Assembly (NCBI RefSeq): GCF_900104595.1
Contig: NZ_FNVY01000004.1
Coordinates: forward strand, 806,001-870,000
Length of the DNA: 64,000 bases
Direction: 5' to 3'
DNA from: Enterococcus timonensis
GTDB lineage: Bacteria; Bacillota; Bacilli; Lactobacillales; Enterococcaceae
Shown here: in pieces, positions 33,020 to 43,792 of the stretch
How the letters are laid out: every line of letters starts with the position of its first letter
Position numbering within the stretch: position 1 is the stretch's first letter
The notes under the pieces: model-generated
Told to the model about the DNA's origin: nothing
Seen by the model: only the letters and a program-made list of their open reading frames with translations
Database searches by the model: none
Program-made: the position numbers and the translations under genes

Positions 33020-35155
33020 TTATTTTTCGTATAAGTCGTAATAAGCATCAAGAATTTCTTTGCCGACATTTTGACTAAATCCACCTGAGGAATCAGTTAA
33101 ATGAGGCAACATCACCGCAATCGTAATTTTAGGATTATCCGCTGGTGCATAGGCCACAAGGGAAGAGTTAATCGCCGCATGTTGCGTGCCGTCTCCTGGG
33201 AAATAATAAGTTTCAGCGGTCCCGGTTTTAGCAGCCACATCATATTGAGCGCCAGCTAAAATGGAACGAGCTGTCCCATAACTTTCATGAGTCGTTGCAT
33301 AAAAACCATCGTGAATAATTTGCCATTGACTAGCTTCTAAAGAAACAGTGTTCAAAAGTTGCGGTTGGAAATTTTCAGACACGGCGCCAAGTTGGCCAGC
33401 TTCATCGTTGGCATAAATGCCTTTGACTAAACGCGGGGCGTAACGTTTCCCACTAGTAGCAATGGTTGAAGCATATTGAGCCAGTTGCATCGTTGTGTAG
33501 TTATCGTAGTTACCAAACGATAAGTCAAGCGCTAGTCCCATCGATCCTGGCGTAATGGTTGTGCCATCGCCTTCTAAAAAGTTTTGCGTCGGTGTCACTA
33601 AGCCGTTAGAATAATTTGGCACATCTAAACCCGTTGCCGAACCTAAACCAAATTGCGCATAAGTTGATCGTAGTTTGTCAAAAACACTTAAATCATTTGG
33701 CAAACCCATATTTGGCGTATAACTTACCCCCATCAAAGAAAGTGCAATGTTCATCATGTAAACGTTGGACGATTGCCCCAGCGCCCGCACGGTATCCATG
33801 GGAATTTGCGTGCCAATCGTTTTATTATAAATGGAAGCTTTAATCGGCGTGCCGGAAAATTGCAGCGGTTGGTCAATAAAAACTTGATTTTCAGCTAAGA
33901 CGCCATTTTGATAACCAGAAGCGACCGTCGCTCCTTTAATGACCGATCCGGGAACAAAAACATTATTAATCGTCGATAATGGATTATTGGTAAGTTCATC
34001 GGTTACTAAATTATGATCCAGTCCTGCCATCGCCAAAACATCACCTGTATTCGGATCCATCGCCACCGCATAAATCCCATCAGAATACGTGGTTTTTTTC
34101 TGAGCAATCATATCGGTATAATAACGATTTAAAATTTCTTCCACTTTTTGTTGGAAAGTGATATCAATGGTGGATACAAGATTTTCACCTTTTTGTCCGG
34201 CAAAAGTTTGTACTTGATTAATAATTTCACCGTTAGCATTAACTTCCACTTGATTTTGCGCCTTGGTTCCTTGCAGCGCTTGTTCGTACTGAGCTTCTAG
34301 AAAACTCGTCCCCACCCGATCATTCATAGCGTAACCTAACGCCAAATATTTATCAGCCAGTTCAGCAGGCAAACCGGTTTTTTCGGTGGAAACTGTTCCT
34401 AAAACAGAACGCAAAGTCGAACCAAATGGATATTCCCGTTGCCAATCCGTTCCAGCAGCTACTCCAGGAATTTCTTGTGCTCGTTCGCCAATCACGGCAA
34501 TTTCTTGATCGGTGACTCCTTCATTTTTCAAAAAAATCGTCGTTAAAGAGTACGCGGCATTCATTCGTTTAAATAAAGTGGCTGCAGCAACTTGGGTGGC
34601 ATCAAACGTAATTTCTTCGTCGGTGACATTGTCCACCACTTTTTGATAAATTTGGCCTTCTGATAAATTATCGCCATGCTCATCTTTTAAATCTTTGTCA
34701 GCAATACGATCATGGACGGTGTCATAATTCTTTGTTTCGGCCAAAAAATAATCTTTTAAATCTCGCGGCGTGATGCCTTTGTCTTCTGGAACGGCAATTA
34801 AAGTAATTAATTTTTCTGCCACTGCGCGCATTTGACTAGCCGTAGTTCCAGAGCCTTTCGTATAAGTAATAGCGGGCACTGCTTGATTTCCTACTAGTAC
34901 TTGCCCATTGACATCGTAAATCATCCCGCGAGGTGTCGCTTGAACGACAGTTTTTTTAGACGAAGCGTCAATTCTCGTTTGAAACATTTCTCCGTTAACA
35001 ATTTGCAAATAGGCAAGTTGTACAATCAGAGCCACAAAGGCCGCAAAAATTATAAAAAATAAAAAATTTAAGCGAAAGGGAATATGGGATTTTCCATTTG
35101 ATTTCCCGTTGTTTTTTTTGGATGTGTTTTCTTTTAACCAGCGATTTTTTGGCAT
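33020..35155 (-). CDS. Class B penicillin-binding protein (transpeptidase), PbpA/PBP2-like
   Basis: A 711-residue cell-wall D,D-transpeptidase. After a basic cytoplasmic tail it has one membrane anchor (about 30-50), the PBP dimerisation domain (TPRGMIYDVNGQVL, DRVGTSFLEAQYEQALQGTKAQ) and the transpeptidase domain with SVIK (404-407), SSN (462-464) and KTG (643-645). The insert between residues 100 and 240 and the motif pattern fit the elongation-type PBP2A/PbpA of enterococci. None of the hallmarks of PBP5-type low-affinity enzymes (MecA-N domain) is seen. Own unit upstream of rpmG, no terminator seen between. Confidence 0.94.
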   Translation of the reverse strand: MPKNRWLKENTSKKNNGKSNGKSHIPFRLNFLFFIIFAAFVALIVQLAYLQIVNGEMFQTRIDASSKKTVVQATPRGMIYDVNGQVLVGNQAVPAITYTKGSGTTASQMRAVAEKLITLIAVPEDKGITPRDLKDYFLAETKNYDTVHDRIADKDLKDEHGDNLSEGQIYQKVVDNVTDEEITFDATQVAAATLFKRMNAAYSLTTIFLKNEGVTDQEIAVIGERAQEIPGVAAGTDWQREYPFGSTLRSVLGTVSTEKTGLPAELADKYLALGYAMNDRVGTSFLEAQYEQALQGTKAQNQVEVNANGEIINQVQTFAGQKGENLVSTIDITFQQKVEEILNRYYTDMIAQKKTTYSDGIYAVAMDPNTGDVLAMAGLDHNLVTDELTNNPLSTINNVFVPGSVIKGATVASGYQNGVLAENQVFIDQPLQFSGTPIKASIYNKTIGTQIPMDTVRALGQSSNVYMMNIALSLMGVSYTPNMGLPNDLSVFDKLRSTYAQFGLGSATGLDVPNYSNGLVTPTQNFLEGDGTTITPGSMGLALDLSFGNYDNYTTMQLAQYASTIATSGKRYAPRLVKGIYANDEAGQLGAVSENFQPQLLNTVSLEASQWQIIHDGFYATTHESYGTARSILAGAQYDVAAKTGTAETYYFPGDGTQHAAINSSLVAYAPADNPKITIAVMLPHLTDSSGGFSQNVGKEILDAYYDLYEK

Positions 35156-35243
35156 GTTTTGCTCCTTTTTTAAAAGTCCTCCTCATTGTAGCGGAAATTA
35201 CGAGAAATTTCTAGAGCCTCTTAGAAACTTCAGAAAAACTTGA

Positions 35244-35284
35244 AGAAAAAACAAACAGTGGACATAAAACATCCACTGTTTGAG
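35244..35284 (-). terminator. Terminator of thrS
   Basis: On the minus strand AAACAGTGGA and TCCACTGTTT pair around a short loop, followed by six U (complement of 35245-35250). Confidence 0.88.
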
Positions 35285-35321
35285 ATTTTACTTTTGATTT
35301 TGCATTTTTTTCTTAGAAAAT

Positions 35322-37259
35322 TTAATCTTCCCGAGAATAATTTTTCACTTCGGCATTCAAAGCTTCTAAAAACATATCGGCACTTTCTGAATGGGTTTCT
35401 TTGGAGCCGTAATGACGGACATTAACCGATCCTTCGCTAACTTCTTGGTCGCCGACAACTAATTGATATGGCACTTTTTGTTTTTGCGCTTGACGAATTT
35501 TATAGCCCATTTTTTCATTGCGCAAATCAACTTCCACGCGAATGCCTTGTGCTAATAAGCGTTCTTTAATTTCATCAGCGTAAGCCGCATGAGCATCTAG
35601 TGAAACGGGAATAATCACTGCTTGAACAGGTGCTAACCACGTTGGGAATGCCCCTTTATATTGTTCCGTTAAGTAAGCAACGAAACGTTCCATAGTTGAA
35701 ACAATTCCTCGGTGAATCATTACAGGTCGATGCGTATTTTCCCCGTCTTCACCAACATACGTTAAATCAAAACGTTCTGGCAATAAGAAATCTAATTGGA
35801 TAGTAGATAAAGTTTCTTCCATCCCAATGGCCGTTTTCACTTGGACATCAAGTTTTGGACCGTAAAAGGCTGCTTCACCAATCGCTTCGGTGTAAGGCAA
35901 ATGCAATTCATCCATGGCGGCTTTTAATTTTGTTTGGGCGTTGTCCCACATGGCATCATCGTCAAAGTATTTTTCCGTATTTTCAGGATCACGATAAGAC
36001 AAGCGGAAAGTATAATCGTTAATATTGAAATCATGGTAAACTGCCACCATTAAATCAAGCGTCCGTTTAAATTCGTCTTTAATTTGGTCAGGACGAACGT
36101 AAGTGTGACCGTCGTTTAAAGTCATTTCCCGCACGCGTTGCAAACCAGATAGCGCACCAGATTTTTCGTAACGATGCATCATGCCAAGTTCAGCAATCCG
36201 AATAGGTAATTCGCGATAAGAATGAATATCATTTTTATAAACCATGCAATGGTGCGGACAGTTCATAGGACGCAACACTAACATTTCACCGTCCCCCATG
36301 TCCATTGGCGGAAACATATCGTCATGATAATGATCCCAGTGACCACTTGTTTTGTACAAATCCACATTGGCCATAATTGGCGTATAAACATGTTGGTAAC
36401 CTAAAGAAATTTCTTTATCAACAATGTAACGCTCAATAACGCGGCGAATCGTCGCACCTTTTGGCAACCAAAATGGCAAACCGGAACCAACTTCTTTTGA
36501 AATCATAAATAAATCTAATTCTTTACCTAATTTACGATGATCACGTTCTTTAGCTTCTTCTTGCATCCGAATAAATTCTTTCAAATCTTTTTCGTTAAAG
36601 AAGGCTGTTCCGTAAATCCGTTGCATCATTTGATTTTCAGATTTCCCTCTCCAGTAAGCTCCAGCTACTGACAAAAGTTTGAAGACTTGCATTTTGCCAG
36701 TGGATGGCACGTGTGGTCCGCGGCATAAGTCAACGAAATCTTTTTGACGATAAGCAGTAATTTCTTCATCGGCTGGTAATTCTGTAATTAATTCTACTTT
36801 ATAAGGATCATCTGAAAACATAGCTAGTGCTTCGTCTTTCGTTAAAACTAGCCGTTCAATCGGATTATTTTCCCGAACGATTTTTTTCATTTCAGCTTCA
36901 ATTTTTTCTAAATCCGCTTCAGTAACCGGTTGTTCGTGATTGTCCGTATCATAATAAAATCCAGTAGCAATGGCTGGACCCACCCCCAAATGAATATGAG
37001 GATACAAGCGGCGCAGAGCATTGGCCATTAAGTGAGCTGTTGAGTGACGCAATAATTGCAAAGCGTCTGGTGAGTCTGGGGTAATAATTTCTAAAGAGCC
37101 ATCGCCTGGTAAAACGCGGACAAGATCTAACAGTTCGCCATTAAATTTGCCGGCTAGAGCTTTTTTTGCTAATGAATTGCTAATTGATTTGGCAACATCC
37201 AGCGTTGTTGATCCTTGTGGAAATTCTTTTTTGCTGCCATCGGGTAAAGTAATAATCAT
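35322..37259 (-). CDS. thrS: Threonyl-tRNA synthetase
   Basis: A 645-residue class II synthetase. It has the TGS domain (1-60), the editing domain with [15 protein letters not shown] and the distal Cys/His region ([13 protein letters not shown]), the catalytic core with [18 protein letters not shown] (zinc Cys), [21 protein letters not shown] and [11 protein letters not shown], and a C-terminal anticodon-binding domain. Full length. Expression is controlled by the T-box leader upstream. Confidence 0.98.
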   Translation of the reverse strand: MIITLPDGSKKEFPQGSTTLDVAKSISNSLAKKALAGKFNGELLDLVRVLPGDGSLEIITPDSPDALQLLRHSTAHLMANALRRLYPHIHLGVGPAIATGFYYDTDNHEQPVTEADLEKIEAEMKKIVRENNPIERLVLTKDEALAMFSDDPYKVELITELPADEEITAYRQKDFVDLCRGPHVPSTGKMQVFKLLSVAGAYWRGKSENQMMQRIYGTAFFNEKDLKEFIRMQEEAKERDHRKLGKELDLFMISKEVGSGLPFWLPKGATIRRVIERYIVDKEISLGYQHVYTPIMANVDLYKTSGHWDHYHDDMFPPMDMGDGEMLVLRPMNCPHHCMVYKNDIHSYRELPIRIAELGMMHRYEKSGALSGLQRVREMTLNDGHTYVRPDQIKDEFKRTLDLMVAVYHDFNINDYTFRLSYRDPENTEKYFDDDAMWDNAQTKLKAAMDELHLPYTEAIGEAAFYGPKLDVQVKTAIGMEETLSTIQLDFLLPERFDLTYVGEDGENTHRPVMIHRGIVSTMERFVAYLTEQYKGAFPTWLAPVQAVIIPVSLDAHAAYADEIKERLLAQGIRVEVDLRNEKMGYKIRQAQKQKVPYQLVVGDQEVSEGSVNVRHYGSKETHSESADMFLEALNAEVKNYSRED

Positions 37260-37279
37260 CTTTCTTCCTCCTTAAAATA

Positions 37280-37492
37280 AAAAAAGTCCTAATTTGCGTA
37301 TGCAAATTAGGACGTATTCACGTGGTTCCACCTAAATTTAAAGCCGAAGCTTCCTTCAAAGTCTTAACGAGCTGCCCCGAATCATAATAAAAAAGTGGTC
37401 AAAATAAATTTTTCTTAGAAAACTTGCAGCCAAGGTTTTCCTCTCTAAAAAGTCCAAATTATTTCGGTATCTTTTTCTGATTTATGTTTCCC
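37280..37492 (-). promoter_or_regulatory. T-box riboswitch leader of thrS
   Basis: On the minus strand the T-box AGGTGGAACCACG (complement of 37321-37333) is followed by a terminator GTCCTAATTTGC / GCAAATTAGGAC (37286-37312) and seven U. Stem I elements (TTAGAGAGGAAAACC, CTTGGCTGCAAG) precede it. ACC in TTTTGACCACTT (near 37400) is a plausible threonine specifier, not confirmed by folding. Confidence 0.92.
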
Positions 37493-37521
37493 ATTTAACC
37501 ACTAATTCGCTAAAGTTTCAA
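37493..37521 (-). promoter_or_regulatory. Promoter of the thrS leader
   Basis: On the minus strand TTGAAA (complement of 37516-37521), 17 bp, TTAAAT (complement of 37493-37498). Confidence 0.65.
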
Positions 37522-37531
37522 GGGAAAAGTG

Positions 37532-37565
37532 AAAAAAAGAAAACACAGCTGAACACTATGTTTCC
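37532..37565 (-). terminator. Terminator after frr
   Basis: GAAACATAG and CTGTGTTTTC pair with one G-U around a short loop, then a U run on the minus strand. Confidence 0.75.
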
Positions 37566-37582
37566 TTTCATCTCAATTCGGA

Positions 37583-38137
37583 TTAAACTTCTAACAATTC
37601 TTTTTCTTTAATCGCAGTTAAATCGTCGATATTTTTAATGCTGTTATCGGTGATAACTTGGATTTCTTTTTCTAAATCCCGTTGGTCATCTTCCGTAATT
37701 TCGTTGTTGCTTTTTTGTTTTTTAATATTATCCATTGCGTCACGGCGTTCGTTGCGGACAACAATTTTAGCATTTTCAGCCATTTTTTTAACTTCTTTAG
37801 CTAATTCTTTCCGACGATCTTCTGTCAGTTGCGGAATTACTAAACGAATCACATTGCCGTCATTGGCAGGTGAAATGCCTAAATCTGAAGCTAAAATTGC
37901 TTTTTCAACATCACCAATAATACTTTTATCAAAAGGTGTCACCATTAAGACCCGTGCTTCAGGAATGGTAATGGATGCCATTTGATTAAGAGGCGTTGGT
38001 GCGCCATAATACATCACCGAAATCCGATCTAACAACGAAGCATTGGCGCGTCCGGCCCGGACTTGTCCAAATTCACGTTGCAAACTTTCTTCGGCTTTTT
38101 TCATTTTGTCTTTTGTTTCTTTTTTTAAATCAGCCAC
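37583..38137 (-). CDS. frr: Ribosome recycling factor
   Basis: A 184-residue factor that, with EF-G, splits post-termination ribosomes. [34 protein letters not shown] and [36 protein letters not shown] are the conserved three-helix bundle. Last gene of rpsB-tsf-pyrH-frr, 13 bp after pyrH. Confidence 0.97.
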   Translation of the reverse strand: MADLKKETKDKMKKAEESLQREFGQVRAGRANASLLDRISVMYYGAPTPLNQMASITIPEARVLMVTPFDKSIIGDVEKAILASDLGISPANDGNVIRLVIPQLTEDRRKELAKEVKKMAENAKIVVRNERRDAMDNIKKQKSNNEITEDDQRDLEKEIQVITDNSIKNIDDLTAIKEKELLEV

Positions 38138-38150
38138 AATTATTTCCTCC

Positions 38151-38867
38151 TTATTTTACTGTCGTACCAATATTTTCGCCTAAAACTGCTCGACGAATAT
38201 TTCCAGGTTCGTTCAAATTGAAGACTACAAGTGGAATATCATTATCCATTGATAAAGAGCTGGCGGTAGAATCCATCACGTGAAGTCCTTTAGAAATCAC
38301 TTCTAAATGAGTTAGTTCCGCAAATTTTGTCGCCGTTTTATCAATTTTAGGATCGGCAGAATAGACGCCGTCAACATTATTTTTCGCCATTAAAATCACA
38401 TCTGCATCGATTTCCGCAGCTCGTAAAGCAGCTGTTGTATCGGTGGAGAAATAGGGATTTCCAGTGCCACCTGCAAAAATTACAATCCGTCCTTTTTCCA
38501 AATGACGAATGGCCCGACGCCGAATATAAGGTTCAGCAATTTGGCGCATTTCAATTGAAGATTGCACCCGGGTTGGTACGCCAACATTTTCCAAAGTGTC
38601 TTGCAAAGCTAAAGCATTCATAACTGTAGCTAGCATCCCCATGTAATCAGCTTGCGCCCGCTCCATCCCCATTTGTTCGCCAATGGTGCCGCGCCAAATA
38701 TTTCCGCCGCCGACAACAATCGCAATTTCCACACCGAGGGAATGGACGTCTTTGATTTCTTGAATAATTTCTTTAATGACTGGCGGTTTAATACCAAAGC
38801 CGTCTTGTCCGGCTAAAGCTTCACCACTTAATTTTAAAATAATCCGTTTGTATTTTGGTTTTTCCAC
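38151..38867 (-). CDS. pyrH: Uridylate kinase
   Basis: A 238-residue UMP kinase of the amino acid kinase family. [38 protein letters not shown] and [23 protein letters not shown] are diagnostic. Acts in pyrimidine nucleotide synthesis. A weak terminator separates it from tsf. Confidence 0.97.
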   Translation of the reverse strand: MEKPKYKRIILKLSGEALAGQDGFGIKPPVIKEIIQEIKDVHSLGVEIAIVVGGGNIWRGTIGEQMGMERAQADYMGMLATVMNALALQDTLENVGVPTRVQSSIEMRQIAEPYIRRRAIRHLEKGRIVIFAGGTGNPYFSTDTTAALRAAEIDADVILMAKNNVDGVYSADPKIDKTATKFAELTHLEVISKGLHVMDSTASSLSMDNDIPLVVFNLNEPGNIRRAVLGENIGTTVK

Positions 38868-38931
38868 TTGAAAGATCCTCGCAATCTATGTTTGTTCTAA
38901 GTTTATTCTACCACGATTTGAAAAAAACTTT

Positions 38932-38960
38932 AAAAAAAGGAGCGCCATATCGACGTTCCT
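38932..38960 (-). terminator. Weak terminator between tsf and pyrH
   Basis: AGGAACG..C and G..CGCTCCT pair with mismatches, followed by seven U on the minus strand. Probably partial, allowing read-through to pyrH. Confidence 0.6.
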
Positions 38961-38968
38961 AGTTTGTT

Positions 38969-39850
38969 TTATTTTTTCACTTGGTTCATAACTTCTTCAA
39001 CAAAGTTATCTTCTTTTTTCTCGATACCTTCGCCTACTTCAAAACGAACAAAGTTAGCAACTGTAGCGCCTTTAGAAGAAACATATTGTTCAACCGTTTG
39101 ATCAGGATCTTTAACGAATGGTTGGTCAACTAAAGTAATTTCAGCTTTGAATTTATGCAAGCGGCCTTCCACCATTTTTTCAACGATTTTAGCTGGTTTG
39201 CCTTCGTTTAAAGCTTGTTCAGTTAAAACTTCTTTTTCGTGTTCTAATTCTTCAGCTGGAATTTGTGCATCGTTAACATAACGAGGGTTAATCGCAGCCA
39301 CGTGCATCGCAACATCTTTAGCAATATCGCTATCTGTTGTACCATCTAAAAGAGTTAAAGCAGCAATCCGACCACCCATATGCAAATAAGCGCCGAATGC
39401 AGCATCATCATTTTTTTCTAAAACAGCGAAACGACGGAAGCTAATTTTTTCACCGATAACAGTAGCGGCTTCAACTAGGTCAGTTTCAATCGTTCCTTTT
39501 TCAGTTTTAATTTTTAAGGCACTTTCAAGGTCAGCTGGTTTGTTTTCAGCAACTAATTGTGCGAAATATTGAACTAAATTTTGGAACATAACATTTTTAG
39601 CAACAAAGTCTGTTTCAGAATTAATTTCTACAACAGAAGCCACATTGCCGTTCACGTAAGTGGCAGCCAAACCTTCCGCTGCAATCCGATCATTTTTCTT
39701 AGCAGCTTTAGCCATTCCGTTTTCACGTAAGTAATCAACAGCTTGTTCAAAATCTCCATCGACAGCTACTAAAGCTTTTTTAGCATCCATCATCCCAACG
39801 CCAGTTGCGTCACGTAATTCTTTTACTTGTTTTGCAGTTACATTTGCCAT
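38969..39850 (-). CDS. tsf: Elongation factor Ts
   Basis: A 293-residue guanine nucleotide exchange factor for EF-Tu. [35 protein letters not shown] (N domain) and SETDFVAKN (core TDFV motif contacting EF-Tu) are intact. Located after rpsB as in nearly all bacteria, with a leader hairpin in the gap. RBS TAGGAGGAAATATAA. Confidence 0.98.
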   Translation of the reverse strand: MANVTAKQVKELRDATGVGMMDAKKALVAVDGDFEQAVDYLRENGMAKAAKKNDRIAAEGLAATYVNGNVASVVEINSETDFVAKNVMFQNLVQYFAQLVAENKPADLESALKIKTEKGTIETDLVEAATVIGEKISFRRFAVLEKNDDAAFGAYLHMGGRIAALTLLDGTTDSDIAKDVAMHVAAINPRYVNDAQIPAEELEHEKEVLTEQALNEGKPAKIVEKMVEGRLHKFKAEITLVDQPFVKDPDQTVEQYVSSKGATVANFVRFEVGEGIEKKEDNFVEEVMNQVKK

Positions 39851-39881
39851 TTTTATATTTCCTCCTAAAATTTTTTCTTTT

Positions 39882-39930
39882 AAAAAAAGCCGTCCAAAGG
39901 GTGAAGCCGGCTTTTCCGCCTTGCCCTTGA
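39882..39930 (-). promoter_or_regulatory. Attenuator-like hairpins between rpsB and tsf
   Basis: On the minus strand GCCGGC..GGACGGC is followed by seven U, terminator-like. An alternative pairing, AAGGG with CCCTT enclosing GGC-GGAAAA-GCC, would exclude it. This could tune tsf relative to rpsB; no folding was done. Confidence 0.45.
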
Positions 39931-39955
39931 GACAGCCTCAAAATTTTATTTACGA

Positions 39956-40753
39956 TTATTCAGCTGAGTTGCTACCTTCAACAACATCAACAATTTCTTC
40001 GATAGAAGCTGCTTCGTTTGTTTCGTCAGCAGATGCTTGTAGAGTTTCTTCAACAGAAACTTCAACATCTTCGCCTTGACGACCTTCAACAAAAGCGTCA
40101 GCCATTTTAGCAGTGATCAATTTAACGGCGCGAATAGCATCGTCATTTGATGGAATGATTACATCGATTTCATCAGGATCACAGTTCGTATCAACCATAG
40201 CTACGATTGGAATGTTTAATTTATGAGCTTCTTGAACAGCGATGCGTTCTTTGCGAGGATCCACGATGTACATTACATCAGGAATTCTTGGCATTTCAGC
40301 AATCCCACCTAAGAATTTTTCTAAACGTTCGCGTTGTTTGTTCAAGTTTGAAACTTCTTTTTTAGGAAGAACTTCAAAAGTTCCGTCTTCTTCCATGGCT
40401 TGAATTTTTTTCAAACGAGCGATCCGTTTTTGAATTGTGCCCCAGTTAGTCAAAGTTCCGCCCAACCAACGATGGTTAACGTAATATTGACCAGCGCGGA
40501 CAGCTTCATCTCTGATAGCATCTTGTGCTTGTTTTTTAGTTCCGACAAATAAAGCAACGCCGCCGTCTTGAGCAACATTTTTCATATAGTCGTAAGCAAC
40601 GTCTACTAATTTAACCGTTTTTTGTAGGTCAATAATGTAGATTCCGTTTCTTTCAGTGAAGATATATTTTTTCATCTTCGGGTTCCAGCGACGTGTTTGG
40701 TGACCAAAGTGTACGCCAGCTTCTAGCAGTTGTTTCATGGAAATTACAGCCAT
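39956..40753 (-). CDS. rpsB: 30S ribosomal protein S2
   Basis: A 265-residue ribosomal protein. [54 protein letters not shown] and [29 protein letters not shown] are invariant S2 signatures. The acidic C-terminal extension (about 230-265) is typical of lactic acid bacteria. First gene of the rpsB-tsf-pyrH-frr unit. Confidence 0.98.
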   Translation of the reverse strand: MAVISMKQLLEAGVHFGHQTRRWNPKMKKYIFTERNGIYIIDLQKTVKLVDVAYDYMKNVAQDGGVALFVGTKKQAQDAIRDEAVRAGQYYVNHRWLGGTLTNWGTIQKRIARLKKIQAMEEDGTFEVLPKKEVSNLNKQRERLEKFLGGIAEMPRIPDVMYIVDPRKERIAVQEAHKLNIPIVAMVDTNCDPDEIDVIIPSNDDAIRAVKLITAKMADAFVEGRQGEDVEVSVEETLQASADETNEAASIEEIVDVVEGSNSAE

Positions 40754-40906
40754 GATTCATTCCTCCAATATGGTTTTTTAGTTCCTCTTAAGAAAATCAT
40801 TTCGCCTGCAAACTTTTTTCAAAGCACCTTGCAGACAATCTTCCTTAATGTGGATTTGGTGTTTAGACACCTCTAGTAGTATATCGTAATTCTCTTTAAC
40901 TTGCAA
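40754..40906 (-). promoter_or_regulatory. rpsB promoter and structured leader
   Basis: On the minus strand TTGCAA (40901-40906), 17 bp, TATACT (complement of 40878-40883). The leader of about 115 nt folds at least one hairpin, GTCTGCAA / TTGCAGGC (complement of 40829-40836 and 40804-40811), a likely site for autogenous control by S2, which is inferred. Confidence 0.7.
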
Positions 40907-40913
40907 ATATTTT

Positions 40914-41963
40914 TTAAACTTCTATTTCTTGTTGTTCTGGAAAACTTAAACCTGGTTTCGCATTTAAATTTCCAGCGGCAAAATGATTTTCTTTCGCTTC
41001 AATAAAAGCGGCGGAACCAATCATGGCCGCATTATCGCCACACAAAGCCACTGGAGGAACGATTAATTGTAAATCCAATTGTTCTTGGGCGATAATTTTT
41101 GTAAATGTTTCTTTAAGTCCGCGATTGGCTGCCACGCCACCGGCCACAACTAATTGTTTAACACCTAATTCTTTGACGCAGCGCAAAGTTTTAGTCACCA
41201 AAACTTCAATAACCGATGCTTGAAAACTTGCTGCCAAATCATTGGCATCTAAAGTGATCTCTTTTTGTTGAGCATTATGAACGGTATTAATAAAAGAGGA
41301 TTTTAATCCTGAAAAACTAAAATCAAAATTATCTTCTTTTAGCATCGCCCGAGGAAAATGAAAAGTATCGTTGCCATGATGAGCCATTTCGTCGATAATT
41401 TTTCCAGAGGGATAACTTACACCTAGCACTCGGCCAATTTTATCATAAGCTTCCCCGGCGGCATCGTCTCTTGTTTGGCCGATAATTTCATAACTGCCGG
41501 GAGTCTTCATATAAACAAGTTCCGTGTGGCCCCCGCTGACAAGTAGCGCTAGTAGCGGATAATGAAGCTCAGTAACAAAATTAGCGGCTGCAATATGGCC
41601 TGCCATATGATTTACAGGAATTAAAGGCAGATTGTGAGCCCAAGCAAAAGTTTTTGCCGCTGTAATTCCAATCAGGAGTGCTCCCACAAGGCCGGGACCA
41701 TAAGTGACTGCCACAGCATCGATTTGATCCATGGTTACGCCAGCTTGTTTCATTGCTTCGTCAAAGCAGCTAATAATTTGCTCCACATGATGACGACTAG
41801 CAACTTCTGGCACAACGCCGCCGAAACGTTGATGACTTTTAATTTGTGAAGCGACAATATTACTGAGAATCTTTTGCTCGCTAGTAACAATGGCCACACT
41901 GGTTTCATCACAACTTGATTCCACAGCTAAAATAATTTTAAAATTTTGCGGATTTTTTTCCAT
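40914..41963 (-). CDS. tsaD: tRNA N6-adenosine threonylcarbamoyltransferase subunit TsaD
   Basis: A 349-residue Kae1/TsaD ATPase-like enzyme that makes t6A37 with TsaB and Tsa[17 protein letters not shown], the metal motif [18 protein letters not shown] and [13 protein letters not shown] are intact. I chose ATG 41961-41963 (AAGGAAGTTGAAG upstream); a TTG two codons earlier is possible. It overlaps the rimI end by about 25 bp and closes the tsaB-GNAT-rimI-tsaD operon. Confidence 0.97.
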   Translation of the reverse strand: MEKNPQNFKIILAVESSCDETSVAIVTSEQKILSNIVASQIKSHQRFGGVVPEVASRHHVEQIISCFDEAMKQAGVTMDQIDAVAVTYGPGLVGALLIGITAAKTFAWAHNLPLIPVNHMAGHIAAANFVTELHYPLLALLVSGGHTELVYMKTPGSYEIIGQTRDDAAGEAYDKIGRVLGVSYPSGKIIDEMAHHGNDTFHFPRAMLKEDNFDFSFSGLKSSFINTVHNAQQKEITLDANDLAASFQASVIEVLVTKTLRCVKELGVKQLVVAGGVAANRGLKETFTKIIAQEQLDLQLIVPPVALCGDNAAMIGSAAFIEAKENHFAAGNLNAKPGLSFPEQQEIEV

Positions 41964-42420
41964 CTTCAACTTCCTTTATGTATTTTTGCAAAATCAGCGC
42001 ATCTTCTTGTGGCTGATCATAATAATTGTGACGCCGGGCGATTTCTGAAAAACCAAGACCTTGATATAATTTTTGGGCGGGTACATTACTTTGACGGACT
42101 TCAAGAAATAATTTATTGGTTTTTTGACTGGCCAAAATTATTTCTGCTTCCATTAATAATTGGGCGCCGATTTTTTTCCCTTGCCAAACGGGGTCTACAG
42201 CGAGATTCAAAATTTCAGCTTCATCGACAACTTGAGTAATTTGTAAAAAGCCAATCAGTTTTTCATTTTCAAAAGCTGCCATCCATAAATGACTCTCGTT
42301 TTGCAAACTATTTTCGATATCTTTTTGTAGCCAAGTACTATGAGAAAAGGCGGTAGATAAAACCTTACAAATTGCTGGTGACCACTGGGTCCCAGCAATT
42401 TTTTTAATCTTCAAATTCAT
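41938..42420 (-). CDS. rimI: Ribosomal protein S18-alanine N-acetyltransferase RimI
   Basis: A 160-residue GNAT enzyme. Motif [20 protein letters not shown] and motif [42 protein letters not shown] match the RimI family. The frame is open upstream but the start [13 protein letters not shown] at ATG 42418-42420, overlapping the upstream gene by 17 bp, gives the usual size. Clustered with tsaB and tsaD, as in most bacteria. Confidence 0.9.
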   Translation of the reverse strand: MNLKIKKIAGTQWSPAICKVLSTAFSHSTWLQKDIENSLQNESHLWMAAFENEKLIGFLQITQVVDEAEILNLAVDPVWQGKKIGAQLLMEAEIILASQKTNKLFLEVRQSNVPAQKLYQGLGFSEIARRHNYYDQPQEDALILQKYIKEVEDGKKSAKF

Positions 42421-42958
42421 AGACCATATCCACCGCATCTTCCCCATTTTCATCGTAATATTTCTTTTTAATTTGCCGGGCAACAAAGCCGAATTTCCGA
42501 TATAATTTTTGCGCCCCTAAATTTGAAACTCGAACTTCAAGGGACATTTGCTGGCAGTTATTTTCTTTGGCAAATATTTTTCCTTCATTTAATAAAAAAG
42601 TGCCCAGTCCCGTTCCTTGTAAGGACGGTTTGACGGCAATATTGGTGACGTGACAATCCCGGCCGTGAATGCGTAGACCAATAAAAGCTTGTGGTTTTTC
42701 GTCTTTTTCTAAAAGCAAATACCGATGCAATGCGATGGATTTTATTTCTAATAAAAAGGCCGAGCGCGTCCACGGCGTAAGACCGGCATAAACCTCGCGT
42801 TCCAAGGTCAAAAGTTCCTTGATATCGGCCATATTGATTTCTCGCATCCAAAATCTGCGTTCAGATAAATAAACTTCTTTTTCGTAAGTGGTTTCCGGTC
42901 CAAACCAAAAATCAGCTAGCCGTTTTAAGAAACTAGATTTTTTCAACATATTGTTCAT
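42404..42958 (-). CDS. RimI-like GNAT acetyltransferase (second copy in the operon)
   Basis: A 184-residue GNAT protein. MREINMADIKELLTLEREVYAGLTPWTRSAF, the acetyl-CoA motif VKPSLQGTGLGTFLLNEG and SLEVRVSNLGAQKLYRKFGF make it a RimI homologue distinct from the next gene. The 37-residue N-terminal extension (FLKRLADFWFGPETTYEKE) is not part of the domain. Two tandem rimI genes are usual in enterococci and streptococci. ATG 42956-42958 has GGAGCTAAAG upstream and overlaps tsaB by 26 bp. Substrate unknown. Confidence 0.88.
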   Translation of the reverse strand: MNNMLKKSSFLKRLADFWFGPETTYEKEVYLSERRFWMREINMADIKELLTLEREVYAGLTPWTRSAFLLEIKSIALHRYLLLEKDEKPQAFIGLRIHGRDCHVTNIAVKPSLQGTGLGTFLLNEGKIFAKENNCQQMSLEVRVSNLGAQKLYRKFGFVARQIKKKYYDENGEDAVDMVYEFED

Positions 42959-43646
42959 CTTTAGCTCCTGGATGGGCTTGGCGCCATTTTTCTTCGGCTT
43001 CTACCCGTTTTAAATATTTCGGCACAAAACTTTCTAAGTCAGCCACCGGTTTTTCAGCAGCTCCGATTAAACCTAACACAGCAGCGTCTAACAAATCAAC
43101 TTCTGGAAATGAATTGACTTTGTGACTTGCATCCATTATTTCTTGGGAAAAATTTTGCGTTTCTCCTAAAAATAAAACTTTTGTTGAATAATTCGTCAAT
43201 TGGGTCAACCAATCAGAAAATGAAATATGTTGATCGTCTGTCAGTCGTTTTAGTTCGCCATTTTTTCTTTCGAATAATGCCGTATAAACATTGCCTCGTC
43301 TCGCATCAATCACTGGAGAAATCAGCCCATCTTCTTTAACATTGGCAGCTAGCCCTTTTAAAGTTGACATGCCGACTAATTCTTTTTCCAGCGTCCAAGC
43401 CAACATTTTGGCAAAAGTCACGCCAATTCTCAGACCCGTATACGATCCTGGTCCTTGTGTCACGACGACTCGATCAATTTCTGAAGGCGTCATTTGCAAA
43501 TCAGTAAACAATTGTTCAATCACTGGCATCATGGTGATGGAATGATTTTTATTGACATTTAAACTAAATTTCCCGAGAATTTTTTCTTCGGTAACAACAG
43601 CCACATTTAAGGCATTCCCGGCTGTATCCACTGCTAAAATTTTCAC
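42933..43646 (-). CDS. tsaB: tRNA threonylcarbamoyladenosine biosynthesis protein TsaB
   Basis: A 237-residue partner of TsaD in t6A synthesis. ILAVDTAGNALNVAVV, VVTQGPGSYTGLRIGVTFAKMLAW and ISPVIDARRGNVYTALF are diagnostic. The start is GTG (43644-43646), 8 bases after GGGAGG; the open frame upstream is not coding. First gene of the t6A operon. No inactivating change is seen. Confidence 0.95.
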   Translation of the reverse strand: MKILAVDTAGNALNVAVVTEEKILGKFSLNVNKNHSITMMPVIEQLFTDLQMTPSEIDRVVVTQGPGSYTGLRIGVTFAKMLAWTLEKELVGMSTLKGLAANVKEDGLISPVIDARRGNVYTALFERKNGELKRLTDDQHISFSDWLTQLTNYSTKVLFLGETQNFSQEIMDASHKVNSFPEVDLLDAAVLGLIGAAEKPVADLESFVPKYLKRVEAEEKWRQAHPGAKDEQYVEKI

Positions 43647-43751
43647 TATTTTGACCTCCCGACTCTGACACATTTTACCACAGCCTGCTGCAATAAAAAA
43701 AGTTTCTTGAATTATTTGCAGATTTTGCATCGTATTAAAAGAATTTTATTA

Positions 43752-43792
43752 AAAAAAATGTTGAGCCCAAAAAATGGCTCAACGCTTTTTTA
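43752..43792. terminator. Bidirectional-looking terminator after the ABC permease gene
   Basis: GTTGAGCC and GGCTCAAC arms with loop CAAAAAAT and T/A runs on both sides. Confidence 0.88.
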